NCBI GenBank assembly: GCA_947476325.1
Contig: CANJPZ010000006.1
Coordinates: forward strand, 1 to 64,000
Source: Caulobacteraceae bacterium
Lineage (GTDB): Bacteria > Pseudomonadota > Alphaproteobacteria > Caulobacterales > Caulobacteraceae
Direction of reading: 5' to 3'
Length of the DNA stretch: 64,000 nucleotides
Position numbers and translations under genes: made by a program. Each line of letters starts with the position of its first letter. Position 1 is the first letter of the stretch. Shown here piece after piece: positions 27,729 to 36,307 of this stretch. Below the pieces are notes generated by a model. That model was not told the origin of the DNA. It saw only the letters and a program-made list of their open reading frames with translations, and searched no databases.

Positions 27729-28717
27729 GCGGCTTTGACCTTACCGGCAAGCGGGTCTTTGTCGCCGGCCACTCAGGCATGGTCGGACGCGCCATCGTGC
27801 GCCGCCTGGCCAGTGAACCCGTCACACTTGTCACGCCCAAGGATCGCATCGACTTCCGCCGTCAGGCTGAGACCGAGGCGTGGATGGCCGCGCAGAAGCC
27901 TCACGTCGTCTTTCTGGCCGCAGCCAGGGTCGGCGGCATCCTGGCCAACGACAATGCGCCGGCCCAGTTTCTCTATGACAACCTGATGATCGAGGCCAAC
28001 CTCATCGAGGCCGCGCGCCGCACTGGCGTCGAGAAGCTGGTGTTCGTCGGCTCGTCCTGCATCTATCCAAAGGACGCCGCCCAGCCGATCACCGAAGACG
28101 CCCTGCTGTCTGGTCCTCTGGAGCCGACCAACCAGTGGTACGCCGTCGCCAAGATCGCGGGCATCAAGCTGGCCCAGGCCTATCGCCGGGAATACGGCTG
28201 CGACTTCATCAGCGCCCAGCCGACCAACCTCTACGGGCCGTTCGATAACTTCGACCTGACTGCCAGTCATGTGATCCCCGCCCTTATGCGCAAGGCCCAC
28301 GAGGCCGCGCAAAGCGGCGAGCCCCTCGTCGTCTGGGGTTCGGGCCGGCCTTTTCGCGAGTTCATGCACGTCGATGATCTGGCAGACGCCCTGGTTTTCC
28401 TGGCGCAGACCTGGAGCGGCGAGGACATCGTCAATGTCGGCAGCGGCGAGGAAGTTTCCATAGCTGATCTGGCCGGGATGATTGCCAGGATCGCGGGGCT
28501 TTCCGGCGCGCCAGTGTTCGACGCCTCCAAACCCGACGGCACGCCGCGCAAGCTGGTGGACGTTTCAAGACTGAAGGCGATGGGCTGGAATCGCGCAAGA
28601 GCGCTGGCGCCGGGCCTGCAGGACACCTACGAATGGTTCCTGAACCATCGCCAAAGCGTGCGGGGCTACGCCGACGCGCCTTCAACAAGACAGAAGCAAG
28701 ATGACCAGCAACTATAA
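27725..28717 (+). CDS. fcl: GDP-L-fucose synthase, probable CTG start
   Basis: Epimerase-reductase that makes GDP-L-fucose from the Gmd product. The first in-frame ATG is at 27779, but the conserved N-terminus [14 protein letters not shown] is encoded in frame upstream of it, so that ATG lies inside the dinucleotide-binding loop and cannot be the true start. No ATG, GTG or TTG is in frame between it and the gmd stop. CTG at 27725 (then SGFDLTGKR) overlaps the gmd stop as CTGA and is the likely start, giving 330 residues. The active site SSCIYP and YAVAK with Tyr and Lys are intact. It overlaps the next gene by 17 bp. Confidence 0.88.
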   Translation: MSGFDLTGKRVFVAGHSGMVGRAIVRRLASEPVTLVTPKDRIDFRRQAETEAWMAAQKPHVVFLAAARVGGILANDNAPAQFLYDNLMIEANLIEAARRTGVEKLVFVGSSCIYPKDAAQPITEDALLSGPLEPTNQWYAVAKIAGIKLAQAYRREYGCDFISAQPTNLYGPFDNFDLTASHVIPALMRKAHEAAQSGEPLVVWGSGRPFREFMHVDDLADALVFLAQTWSGEDIVNVGSGEEVSIADLAGMIARIAGLSGAPVFDASKPDGTPRKLVDVSRLKAMGWNRARALAPGLQDTYEWFLNHRQSVRGYADAPSTRQKQDDQQL

Positions 28718-29663
28718 CAGCCACAAACGCATTCTGGTCACCGGCGGCGCCGGGTTCATCGGCTCACACCTGTGCGAGCGCCTGATCGACCAGGGCCATG
28801 AGGTGCTTTGCGTCGACAACTTTTTCACCGGCACGCGCACGAATGTCCGGCACCTGATCGGCAACCCGATGTTCGAGCTGATGCGTCACGACGTGACCTT
28901 CCCGCTCTATGTTGAGGTTGACCAGATCTACAATCTGGCCTGCCCGGCCAGCCCGGTTCACTACCAGCACGATCCGGTCCAGACGACCAAGACCTCGGTC
29001 CACGGGGCCATCAACATGCTTGGCCTGGCCAAGCGCGTGAAGGCGACCATTCTGCAGGCCTCGACGTCGGAAGTTTACGGCGATCCGTCCGTTCACCCCC
29101 AGACCGAGGACTACTGGGGCAACGTCAATCCGATCGGCCCCCGGTCCTGCTACGACGAAGGCAAGCGTTGCGCCGAGACCCTGTTCTTTGACTACTGGCG
29201 CCAGCATGCCCTGAACATCAAGGTCGCCCGCATCTTCAACACCTACGGACCGCGCATGCATCCGAACGACGGCCGGGTGGTGTCCAATTTCGTGGTCCAG
29301 GCGCTCAAGGGCGAGGCGATCACCCTGTTCGGCGACGGAACCCAGACCCGCTCGTTCTGCTATGTCGATGACCTTGTCGAAGGCCTGATCCGGCTGATGA
29401 ACACGCCGGTTGGCGTCACCGGTCCGATCAACCTGGGCAATCCCAATGAGTTCACCATGCGCCAGCTGGCCGAGCTGGTTATCGAGATGACGGGCTCGGG
29501 TTCAAAAATCGAACTTCGCCCTCTGCCCGTCGATGATCCGCGCCAGCGTCAGCCCAATATCGAACAGGCGGCCCGCCATCTCGACTGGAAGCCCGACACC
29601 CAGCTGCGTGAGGGCCTGGCGAAAACTATCGCCTACTTCGATGGTCTGCTTCGTCAGACCTGA
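28701..29663 (+). CDS. uxs: UDP-glucuronate decarboxylase (UDP-xylose synthase)
   Basis: A 320-residue SDR that converts UDP-glucuronate to UDP-xylose. [16 protein letters not shown] at about 13-28, [40 protein letters not shown] (Tyr and Lys of the active site) and [15 protein letters not shown] are characteristic of the UXS clade rather than dTDP-glucose dehydratases. Its substrate comes from ugd at the other end of the locus. The 3' end overlaps the opposite ligase-family gene by 38 bp. Confidence 0.92.
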   Translation: MTSNYNSHKRILVTGGAGFIGSHLCERLIDQGHEVLCVDNFFTGTRTNVRHLIGNPMFELMRHDVTFPLYVEVDQIYNLACPASPVHYQHDPVQTTKTSVHGAINMLGLAKRVKATILQASTSEVYGDPSVHPQTEDYWGNVNPIGPRSCYDEGKRCAETLFFDYWRQHALNIKVARIFNTYGPRMHPNDGRVVSNFVVQALKGEAITLFGDGTQTRSFCYVDDLVEGLIRLMNTPVGVTGPINLGNPNEFTMRQLAELVIEMTGSGSKIELRPLPVDDPRQRQPNIEQAARHLDWKPDTQLREGLAKTIAYFDGLLRQT

Positions 29664-31011
29664 CCATCAGGGCGCAGGCAAAGGCGAAGATCACCGCCAT
29701 CGACAGGGTCCGCAACGGATAGTCGATCGTCGAGTGCAGCAGCAGCAGCGCCACGACGATGCTGCCGGCGCAGGCCAGATTGGCGCGCTTCGACGATGGC
29801 TCGGCCCAGGCGGAAAGGCCGCGCCGAACCACCCAGACCAGGAACCCGACCAGGGCCAGCAGGCCCAGCAGGCCTGTCTCCAGGAAGATTTCCAGAAATT
29901 CGTTGTGGGCGTGGTTCCAGAATTTGGGGCCCATCTGGTCGATGTTTTCGTGGCCGGCGAACACCGGGACGAAGGTGCCCGAGCCTGATCCGAAAGGCAG
30001 ATACTCCAGCGCCGTGCGGGCCGTAGTTATGGCGGTGGGCAGGCGCCCGCCAGACTCGATGTCGCTGGCTCCGGCGAAGCGGTCCAGAACCGGACCGATG
30101 CCGAAAGCCACGGCCACCAGGGCAACCACGGCGATGACTCCGGCCAGCAAGGTGGTGCCCCGCCGGCCTTCACCGCGTTCATTGCGCCAGACCAGAAGCA
30201 GGCTGGCGACCAGAGCGGGCAACATCAGCAGTACGCCCGCCCGGGACTTGACGACGACCAGCGCGACGATTTCCATGGTGAAGATGCCGATGACAAAGGC
30301 GACCGGGACCAGGGTCTTGCGCCGCTGATGGCGATCGAGGTTGAGCCACAGGGCGGCCAGCGGCAACGATGTGACCAGCAGCGCGGCCTGGTGGTTGCGA
30401 TTGACGAACAGTCCGACTGCCGAGTCGGTGTTGGAGTTCTCGACAAAATAGAGGTTGCTGTCCGGACCGGCCGCGACCTGGGCCATGCCGAGCATGATGC
30501 TGACGACTGCAAGCGCCAGGGGAATGACCGTCAGCCAGCGCTTCCTGTCGGAGGGCAGCATGGCGACGGCGATAAAGACAGCGGCCGGCGGCAGCAGGGC
30601 AAGAAGATGCGACAGGGTTTCAGCCGGCAACAGGCTGATCGGCGACCAGCCTGAAGCAACGCCGGCCAGACGGCGCACCTCGGCGGCGGGTGCATGCCCG
30701 GGAAGTCTGGCCCACAGGCCATCCGGAAGCGGGATCAACTGAATGACGAGAATCGCAAAGGCGCCCGCCAGCAGGATCAACGGATAGCGCATGCCCGCCG
30801 GCAGCGTCCGCGATGTCAGGCGCCAGATTGAATAGGCCAGCAGTGGCAGGCTGACCAATTCGATGATGATCATCTGGTTGAGGTTGTAGCGCGTGGCCCC
30901 GCCCAGCAGGATCGCTACCGTCATCACCACGACGATCAGGACGGTCAGAATGGTCTCGCCGCTGATCCGGCCCATGGGCCGCCGCTTCGGAGGTTGCCAG
31001 GGCATGTTCAT
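29626..31011 (-). CDS. O-antigen ligase family membrane protein
   Basis: A 461-residue polytopic membrane protein from the ATG at 31011, which overlaps the upstream stop as ATGA. It has about eleven or twelve hydrophobic segments and a Wzy_C/WaaL-type signature: [15 protein letters not shown], then [13 protein letters not shown], and the periplasmic loop with [10 protein letters not shown] and [16 protein letters not shown]. This family contains ligases and Wzy-type polymerases; in an EPS operon it may act on the lipid-linked polymer. It shares 38 bp with uxs on the other strand. Confidence 0.85.
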   Translation of the reverse strand: MNMPWQPPKRRPMGRISGETILTVLIVVVMTVAILLGGATRYNLNQMIIIELVSLPLLAYSIWRLTSRTLPAGMRYPLILLAGAFAILVIQLIPLPDGLWARLPGHAPAAEVRRLAGVASGWSPISLLPAETLSHLLALLPPAAVFIAVAMLPSDRKRWLTVIPLALAVVSIMLGMAQVAAGPDSNLYFVENSNTDSAVGLFVNRNHQAALLVTSLPLAALWLNLDRHQRRKTLVPVAFVIGIFTMEIVALVVVKSRAGVLLMLPALVASLLLVWRNERGEGRRGTTLLAGVIAVVALVAVAFGIGPVLDRFAGASDIESGGRLPTAITTARTALEYLPFGSGSGTFVPVFAGHENIDQMGPKFWNHAHNEFLEIFLETGLLGLLALVGFLVWVVRRGLSAWAEPSSKRANLACAGSIVVALLLLHSTIDYPLRTLSMAVIFAFACALMVRSDEADHRSRR

Positions 31012-32255
31012 TGGGCGGCCCCGGCGGGCACGACATTCAGCTTGTCGTACCAAAGATTGATATCGGCCCTGCGATCACCAGTGATCCCTTTCAGGACCAG
31101 GCGCTGGCCCGGGCAGCCGGCCGGCACCACAAAATCGGTCGAGAACTTGCGCCACTGGCCGCCTGTCGCGGGCGCAGGCGCCGTGGCCAGCACAACAGGC
31201 TGGCCCTCGCACTGAACAATCCAGGCCATACGCCCGGCCGAGGTGGGGGTCTCGCTCTTCACCTCGCCGATTAGGGAATATCGCCCGGGCGGGATCACCA
31301 TCAACTGGCTTGGGAACTGGCGAGCGACCATGCCGTCATAGAGCACATGCAGGGCGGGATCGTTGCGGTCTTCGGGCGGCTCGACCAGACCCGAGGCGCC
31401 ATCGGTGAAATTCCAGCCAAAGGGCTTTGAATCCGGCATGCCGTCGAAGTCGCCGTCGTAGACATTTGACAGCTTGGACGTGACCCCGTCCGGCAGGAAC
31501 AGGATCCAGTCCAGATAGGCCTCATCGAAGCGCCCGAGGGCGACAAGCCGGGTCAACAGACCCGTCAGTTCCTCAGGCGAGATTGTGCCCTTGGCGTCTT
31601 TGATCGATGAAAACAGCTTGAACAGGACACCGGGATCCGGCTGGGACTGGATGACCTTTTCCGTGAAGACGTTCCGCCAGGCCGGTCCCTTGGCCAGGCG
31701 TTTGGCCAGCGGGGCAGCGGCCTCCGGGTCGTTCAGGCTGCTGGCCAGACGGGGGAAGAGCTGGGTCGTGAACTCGGCTTCCCGTCGCAGCAGGGAATCG
31801 GCCCGGACAAAGGCCGGCTCATACCGGCGCTGGGCCAGCAGGTGATCGAACAACCAGAGGTCGGCGATGTTTTCGCGGTGATTGATGCTCACTGCGGCGT
31901 TCATCAGAGCCTCAGCGTTCTTGGCGCCGCCTTCACGGTCCTTGATGGTTCCGATCAGGCTCATGGCCACGGAATTGAGCGGCTCGCGGTGCAGGGTCAT
32001 GTGAGCCTGGCGGGCTGCGGCGTCCAGCTTTGCGGTGTCGGCGGACTGATCCTTGACCGTATCCCAGAGCGCATTCAGGGACGCGTTGGCGTTGGCCGGA
32101 CCACGCGTGACGATGCTTGAGTCGTTGGAAAGCACCAGGGCGGCGAGCCCGAGGCTCGCCAGGGCAAGTCCGATCGCCAGCGCCAGTCTCACGGGAGATC
32201 CGCCCCCGGGCAATCCCGATGGGCGGTTCGTCCTCGGCGAGACGGCGTTACTCAA
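31008..32255 (-). CDS. Membrane-anchored protein of unknown function in the export operon
   Basis: A 415-residue protein. Residues 1-20 are a short cytoplasmic part, and 21-43 form one hydrophobic segment. The periplasmic part consists of a helical region (about 60-250) that looks TPR-like and a C-terminal half (about 265-410) rich in beta strands, with FGWNFTDGAS, PGRYSLIGEVKSETP and KGITGDRRADINLWYD, which suggests a carbohydrate-binding-like sandwich. I do not recognise the family. It overlaps the autokinase and ligase-family genes by 4 bp on each side, so it is co-translated with export machinery. Confidence 0.75.
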   Translation of the reverse strand: MSNAVSPRTNRPSGLPGGGSPVRLALAIGLALASLGLAALVLSNDSSIVTRGPANANASLNALWDTVKDQSADTAKLDAAARQAHMTLHREPLNSVAMSLIGTIKDREGGAKNAEALMNAAVSINHRENIADLWLFDHLLAQRRYEPAFVRADSLLRREAEFTTQLFPRLASSLNDPEAAAPLAKRLAKGPAWRNVFTEKVIQSQPDPGVLFKLFSSIKDAKGTISPEELTGLLTRLVALGRFDEAYLDWILFLPDGVTSKLSNVYDGDFDGMPDSKPFGWNFTDGASGLVEPPEDRNDPALHVLYDGMVARQFPSQLMVIPPGRYSLIGEVKSETPTSAGRMAWIVQCEGQPVVLATAPAPATGGQWRKFSTDFVVPAGCPGQRLVLKGITGDRRADINLWYDKLNVVPAGAAQ

Positions 32256-34534
32256 TTGCCGCTCTTGATCTGGGGCTTGTTCCCGTAGGCGTAGTCATAG
32301 GCATAGCCGTAGCCGTAGCCGTAGCCATAGGACGATTTCTTGGCGTCGAACTTGGTCAGCAGAACACCCAGGATGCGCGGCGCGCCGACGTTCAGACGGC
32401 GCAGGGCGATGCGAGCGAGGTTGCGCCCGGTTCCGCCGGCCTCGATGACAATCATGGTGCCGGCGACGACCGACGCCAGCAGAGGCGCATCGGCCAGTCC
32501 CATGATCGGCGGGCCATCGACCACCACGATGTCATAGGCGCCGCGCGCTTCACGCAAAAGCATCTCCACCCGCGAGCCGGCCAGCAGTTCGGCCGGATTG
32601 GGCGGCAGGGGGCCGCAAGGCACGAAGGACAGGCATGGCGTGTCAGTGGGCTGCACGATGCGCGAAAGCGGCATGCCGCCGGTCAGGAAGTTGCTCAGGC
32701 CGGCGCTGTTTTCCATTTGCATGGCCCGGTGCAGGGACGGATTGCGCAGGTCGCCGTCGATCAGCAGAACCCTCAGGCCCAGGCGGGCAAAGTTCTGGGC
32801 GACCGAGACGGCGCTGGTGGACTTGCCTTCAGAGGGCCTTGCGCTGGTGACCAGCAGACTGGCCGGCACGCCCTCATCCGTCGAGAACTGCAGCGCCGTT
32901 CGGACGGAGTAATAGGATTCCGAGAAGGCCGATCTGACATCCTGCATGGCCTCGCGGGGTGTAACGCCGCGATCGAGTTTCGGGATGGTGCCGAGCAGCG
33001 GCAGGCCCAGCTTCTTTTCGACGTCTTCCGGCATGCGGATCGACTCGTCCAGGTACTCAAACAGGAAGGCCAGGGCGATGCCGAGGAACAGGCCGATCAG
33101 GGCGGCGGTAATGACCGTTTTCTTCGGCTGTGGCTTGGACGGGAAGCGCGGCGGCTGGGCCTCGTCGACGATCGAGATGTTGTTGGCGGTGATGGCGCCG
33201 GCCGTGCTGACCTGCTTGTACTGATCGAGCAGGCTTTCGTACTGGGCCTTGCTGGTGTCGGCGGCCATCTGCTTGATGCCGAATTCGATACCTTGCGAAT
33301 TCTGGTTCAGGAACGAACCGGTCAGGGCCTGGACCTGGGCTTCCTGCTGCTGTTCGAGCGCCAGGGCGGCCTGGTACTGGGTCTTCAGCGAGTCTTTCAC
33401 CGAATTGGTTTCGACCTGGATCTGGTTGCGCAGTGCGGTGATCCGCGATTGCAGGCCAATCATCCGGTCTTCGTTGGGCAGGAAGACCTGGCGCTTTTCC
33501 TGGTATTCCTGCTCGCGCGCCGACAGTTCCTGCTTCAAGCTCTGGATGGTCAGGTTTCCCAGGACTTCGGGTAGGTCGGTGGTTGTCTGTTGAGCCTGAT
33601 TGTAACGCGCTTCGGCCCGAAAGCGGGCATCCTTCGCCGCGCTCAGCGCCGCGTTGGCGGCCATCAGGCTGGTGCCCACCAGGGTCGTGCCGGTGCCGGC
33701 GCTGGATGACTTCTCGCCCACCGTAGGGGTGGTGATGTTGATGATCTTGTTCTTGGTCGCGTAGTCGGCCAGCTCGCGCTGGGTGCTCTCCAGCTTGACC
33801 TTCTCCTCGTCGATTCGCGTCTTTAGGAAGTCGCGGGCATAGCCGGACGCGTCGTACCGGCGGTCAAGATTCCACGCGATGAACGTGGTGGCCACCGCAT
33901 TGGCGACCTTGGCCGAGGTCTGCGGACTGGGGCTGTCGAACGTCAGCCGGACCAGGCGCGAGCGTTGCACCGGCAGGACCGAAAGATTGTTCTGCAGGGC
34001 CGCAATGAGCTGGGTGCGGATTGTCGAGGCCGCCGGGCGCTTGCCGTCAGGGCCCGGCTGACCCAGACCAAGGCCGCGGATCAGCGCCTGGTCGTTGATC
34101 AGGTCGTTGTTGTCCACGGTCTTGACGGCCAGTTCGCGGCTCTTCAGCAGGCCGTGCTGGGTCTCGAAGAACTCATCCCCCGCGCCCACTTCACGCGGCT
34201 CATTGGTTTGCAGGTCGCCGACCTTCGGCGCCTCGCGGTCGATCTGCATGGTGACGGCCGCCGTGTAGATCGGCGTGGTCAAAAGGGTCTTGGCCACACC
34301 GGCGGCCACGGCCAGGATCATTACCGCCGCGATCACCAGCCAGTGCTTGGCCAGGATACGCAGATATTTCTGGATATCGATGCCGCCTTCCTGGTGGGGC
34401 TCATCGCCAAACCACTCATAAGCGCCATAGCCACGTCCGCGCTCTGGCGCCATGACGACGGCGCCGCGGCCGGGGCCGGCGGGAATGCGGTCCGGAGCGT
34501 TACGGTCCGCAATCTCCTCGTTGTCACCCAGCAT
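32252..34534 (-). CDS. Polysaccharide co-polymerase / tyrosine autokinase, Wzc/ExoP type
   Basis: A 760-residue inner-membrane protein that controls chain length and couples polymerisation to export. Transmembrane segments lie at about 65-85 and 474-492, with a long periplasmic coiled-coil domain (about 230-460) between them and a Pro-rich PPRFPSKPQP before TM2. The cytoplasmic BY-kinase has Walker A SARPSEGKST (564-573), Walker A' LLIDGDLRN (590-598) and Walker B VVVDGPP (670-676). The C-terminus has eight tyrosines in YGYGYGYGYAYDYAYG, the usual autophosphorylation cluster. It pairs with the phosphatase at 35307. Confidence 0.93.
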   Translation of the reverse strand: MLGDNEEIADRNAPDRIPAGPGRGAVVMAPERGRGYGAYEWFGDEPHQEGGIDIQKYLRILAKHWLVIAAVMILAVAAGVAKTLLTTPIYTAAVTMQIDREAPKVGDLQTNEPREVGAGDEFFETQHGLLKSRELAVKTVDNNDLINDQALIRGLGLGQPGPDGKRPAASTIRTQLIAALQNNLSVLPVQRSRLVRLTFDSPSPQTSAKVANAVATTFIAWNLDRRYDASGYARDFLKTRIDEEKVKLESTQRELADYATKNKIINITTPTVGEKSSSAGTGTTLVGTSLMAANAALSAAKDARFRAEARYNQAQQTTTDLPEVLGNLTIQSLKQELSAREQEYQEKRQVFLPNEDRMIGLQSRITALRNQIQVETNSVKDSLKTQYQAALALEQQQEAQVQALTGSFLNQNSQGIEFGIKQMAADTSKAQYESLLDQYKQVSTAGAITANNISIVDEAQPPRFPSKPQPKKTVITAALIGLFLGIALAFLFEYLDESIRMPEDVEKKLGLPLLGTIPKLDRGVTPREAMQDVRSAFSESYYSVRTALQFSTDEGVPASLLVTSARPSEGKSTSAVSVAQNFARLGLRVLLIDGDLRNPSLHRAMQMENSAGLSNFLTGGMPLSRIVQPTDTPCLSFVPCGPLPPNPAELLAGSRVEMLLREARGAYDIVVVDGPPIMGLADAPLLASVVAGTMIVIEAGGTGRNLARIALRRLNVGAPRILGVLLTKFDAKKSSYGYGYGYGYAYDYAYGNKPQIKSGN
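32287..32328 (+). repeat. Seven degenerate hexanucleotides encoding the Tyr tail
   Basis: Seven six-base units follow one another on the plus strand (aggcgt, agtcat, aggcat, agccgt three times, agccat). They encode the alternating Tyr-Gly/Ala/Asp tail of the autokinase on the minus strand. Three consecutive units are identical, so the array could expand or contract without a frameshift. Confidence 0.85.
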
Positions 34535-34549
34535 TGTCGGATCAGTCCT

Positions 34550-34559
34550 CTTTCGAAAG
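34550..34559. promoter_or_regulatory. Palindrome next to the autokinase ribosome binding site
   Basis: The 10-bp perfect palindrome CTTTCGAAAG lies 16-25 bp upstream of the autokinase ATG (34534). Reading leftward, its last bases run into the purine-rich GAAAGAGGA that should serve as ribosome binding site. It could be a weak hairpin or an operator; there is no further evidence. Confidence 0.3.
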
Positions 34560-34581
34560 TAAAGTCACGCGTCGTCAGCGA

Positions 34582-35286
34582 TCAGAATAGCGTAAAAATG
34601 CCGACAAGCGGAATCGCTTGCAGAACATTCCTGAAGGTTGACTTGGTCCCGGAGGCATCGACCACGATCGTATCGCCCGCAAGTACCTCGGGATCAGCGG
34701 CTATGCCTTTGCTGATGTCCTCGAGATTGAATTTCGCGCCCATGCGCTGGCCATTGGTAGTGCGAATGACCGCCACTGATTTCATGTCGGCAATCGCGGG
34801 GTCTGCGCCTCCCGCCATGGCGATCACCTGTTGCAGAGTGGCGCGGCCACGCAAGGAAATCACGCCCTGTGCCTTCACGGCGCCTGTAACAGTGACCTGT
34901 TGACTGACCGCTTCGCGCAGCGTGACGATGACCTGCGGATTGACGAGGCAACACTGGGCAAGCTTCGTCGCAATATCGAAGGCGACTTCACTCGTTGTCT
35001 TGCCCAATACGGGCATCGAGCCGACCTGGGGCAGAACGATTTGGCCGTTTGCGCTAACCTGCAGTTCGGGGAAGCTCAGGTCAGGCATCTGGTAGACACT
35101 GACGCTGATCTTGTCGAAGGAGCCGAGGCGGTATTCTGCTGGCGCGACGCTGACGGGCCGGATGGCGGAAAGGTCCTGTCCAACGGCCTGAAAGTTTCCA
35201 TTGGTGCGCGCTGCAGGTGGAGCGGGCGTCGCGCAGGCGGCGGTAAACAGGCACAGGAGCGCAGCCGCTAAGGATCTTTTGAACAT
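34582..35286 (-). CDS. Wza-like polysaccharide export lipoprotein
   Basis: A 234-residue protein from the ATG at 35286. The signal MFKRSLAAALLCLFTAAC ends in a lipobox cysteine at residue 18. The Poly_export domain follows (YRLGSFDKISVSVYQMPDLS, VSANGQIVLPQVG), then an SLBB domain (VTVTGAVKAQGVISLRGRATL). It would form the outer-membrane channel with the Wzc-like protein downstream. It is shorter than E. coli Wza and lacks a clear long C-terminal amphipathic helix, ending at a hydrophobic VLQAIPLVGIFTLF. A frame extension to 35310 would move the signal peptide inwards and is not favoured. Confidence 0.9.
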   Translation of the reverse strand: MFKRSLAAALLCLFTAACATPAPPAARTNGNFQAVGQDLSAIRPVSVAPAEYRLGSFDKISVSVYQMPDLSFPELQVSANGQIVLPQVGSMPVLGKTTSEVAFDIATKLAQCCLVNPQVIVTLREAVSQQVTVTGAVKAQGVISLRGRATLQQVIAMAGGADPAIADMKSVAVIRTTNGQRMGAKFNLEDISKGIAADPEVLAGDTIVVDASGTKSTFRNVLQAIPLVGIFTLF

Positions 35287-35306
35287 GTACACCCCTGTCT
35301 TGCCAG

Positions 35307-36206
35307 TCATGCGCCTGCGAACAGGCGCCTAAAGAAGCCGAAACCGCTCGCCTGTCGAGTCACGCCGGCCGCGGGCGGCAGGCTTGTCGGCGAGGCGTTC
35401 TCAAGTATCCCGATAGGCCTCGTCAACACCATATCAATTGCGGCCTGCTCGCCAAGGCGTTGTGCGACCATATCACGGGCTTCCGCCATCAATGGGGAAC
35501 GATTGCGAAGGTTATGTGCGTCCGTCGCCAGAATGTGGACCAGACCTTCATCGACCATGCGCTCGGCCCAGTAGCGGGGCCGGCGGCCGAACCGGCCCGT
35601 CAACGACCCGCAGGTGATCTGCATCCAGACGCCCCGGTGGGCGAGATTGCGCATGGTGTCGTAGTGGGTTTCGATCCAGGTCAACCGCTCGGGATGGGTC
35701 AGCACGGGTTGGAAACCGCCAGCCATGACGTCAAAGGCGGCCTCTTCGAGCCGGGGCGGGGCGGTATGATGCGGCGGCTCGAACAGGAAGTAGCGCGAGT
35801 CATTCAGCGCCAGCAGGCTGCCCTGTTTCAGTTTCGCCGAAAGATCCGACTGAAGATGGATGTCTGCGCCCGGCACCAGCCGCAGGGCGATTTCCGCTTC
35901 ATCCAGCGCCTTCTGCAGCACCGCTATGTGCTCACGCACCCGCGGTCCGGTGTTGTCATAGACGCCCGGCATCATGTGCGGCGTGCAGGCGGTGATCCTG
36001 ATCCCTTCGGCCACGGCGACGCGGGCCATCTCGAGCGAATTTTCGAGATCGACCGCGCCATCGTCGATGCCCGGGAGAATATGGCAGTGCAGGTCGATCA
36101 AGGCGCCCTCAAGGCTTTCGTTCACGGCTGCCCGGAACGGTTGGGGATTATAGGTCTGTTGTGGCGCGAGGGGGAGAGGGATGCCTGAAATTCCTGTCAC
36201 CCGCAT
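35307..36206 (-). CDS. PHP-type protein-tyrosine phosphatase, CpsB/YwqE-like
   Basis: A 299-residue protein from the ATG at 36206; a GTG at 36125 would remove a 27-residue leader and is a real alternative, since the PHP domain begins IDLHCHILPGIDDGA. The metal-binding histidines are in that motif (His40, His42), with others in TPHMMPG, THPERLTW and LATDAHNLRNR. The family removes phosphate from tyrosines of BY-kinases, here presumably the Tyr tail of the Wzc-like protein two genes downstream. It is the first gene of the leftward export operon. Confidence 0.88.
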   Translation of the reverse strand: MRVTGISGIPLPLAPQQTYNPQPFRAAVNESLEGALIDLHCHILPGIDDGAVDLENSLEMARVAVAEGIRITACTPHMMPGVYDNTGPRVREHIAVLQKALDEAEIALRLVPGADIHLQSDLSAKLKQGSLLALNDSRYFLFEPPHHTAPPRLEEAAFDVMAGGFQPVLTHPERLTWIETHYDTMRNLAHRGVWMQITCGSLTGRFGRRPRYWAERMVDEGLVHILATDAHNLRNRSPLMAEARDMVAQRLGEQAAIDMVLTRPIGILENASPTSLPPAAGVTRQASGFGFFRRLFAGA

Positions 36207-36307
36207 CCCCCATTTGAGAAAAAGTCGCGCCGCTTTCGCAAGTTTGTTCGGCCAGGGTGACACATCGCGTTGACGTGCGACCGCATTCGCGCCGACATAC
36301 CTGCGCC

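Noticed and set aside
27779-28717. ATG at 27779 as the fcl start
   Set aside because: It cuts the dinucleotide-binding loop in two; conserved residues are encoded upstream.
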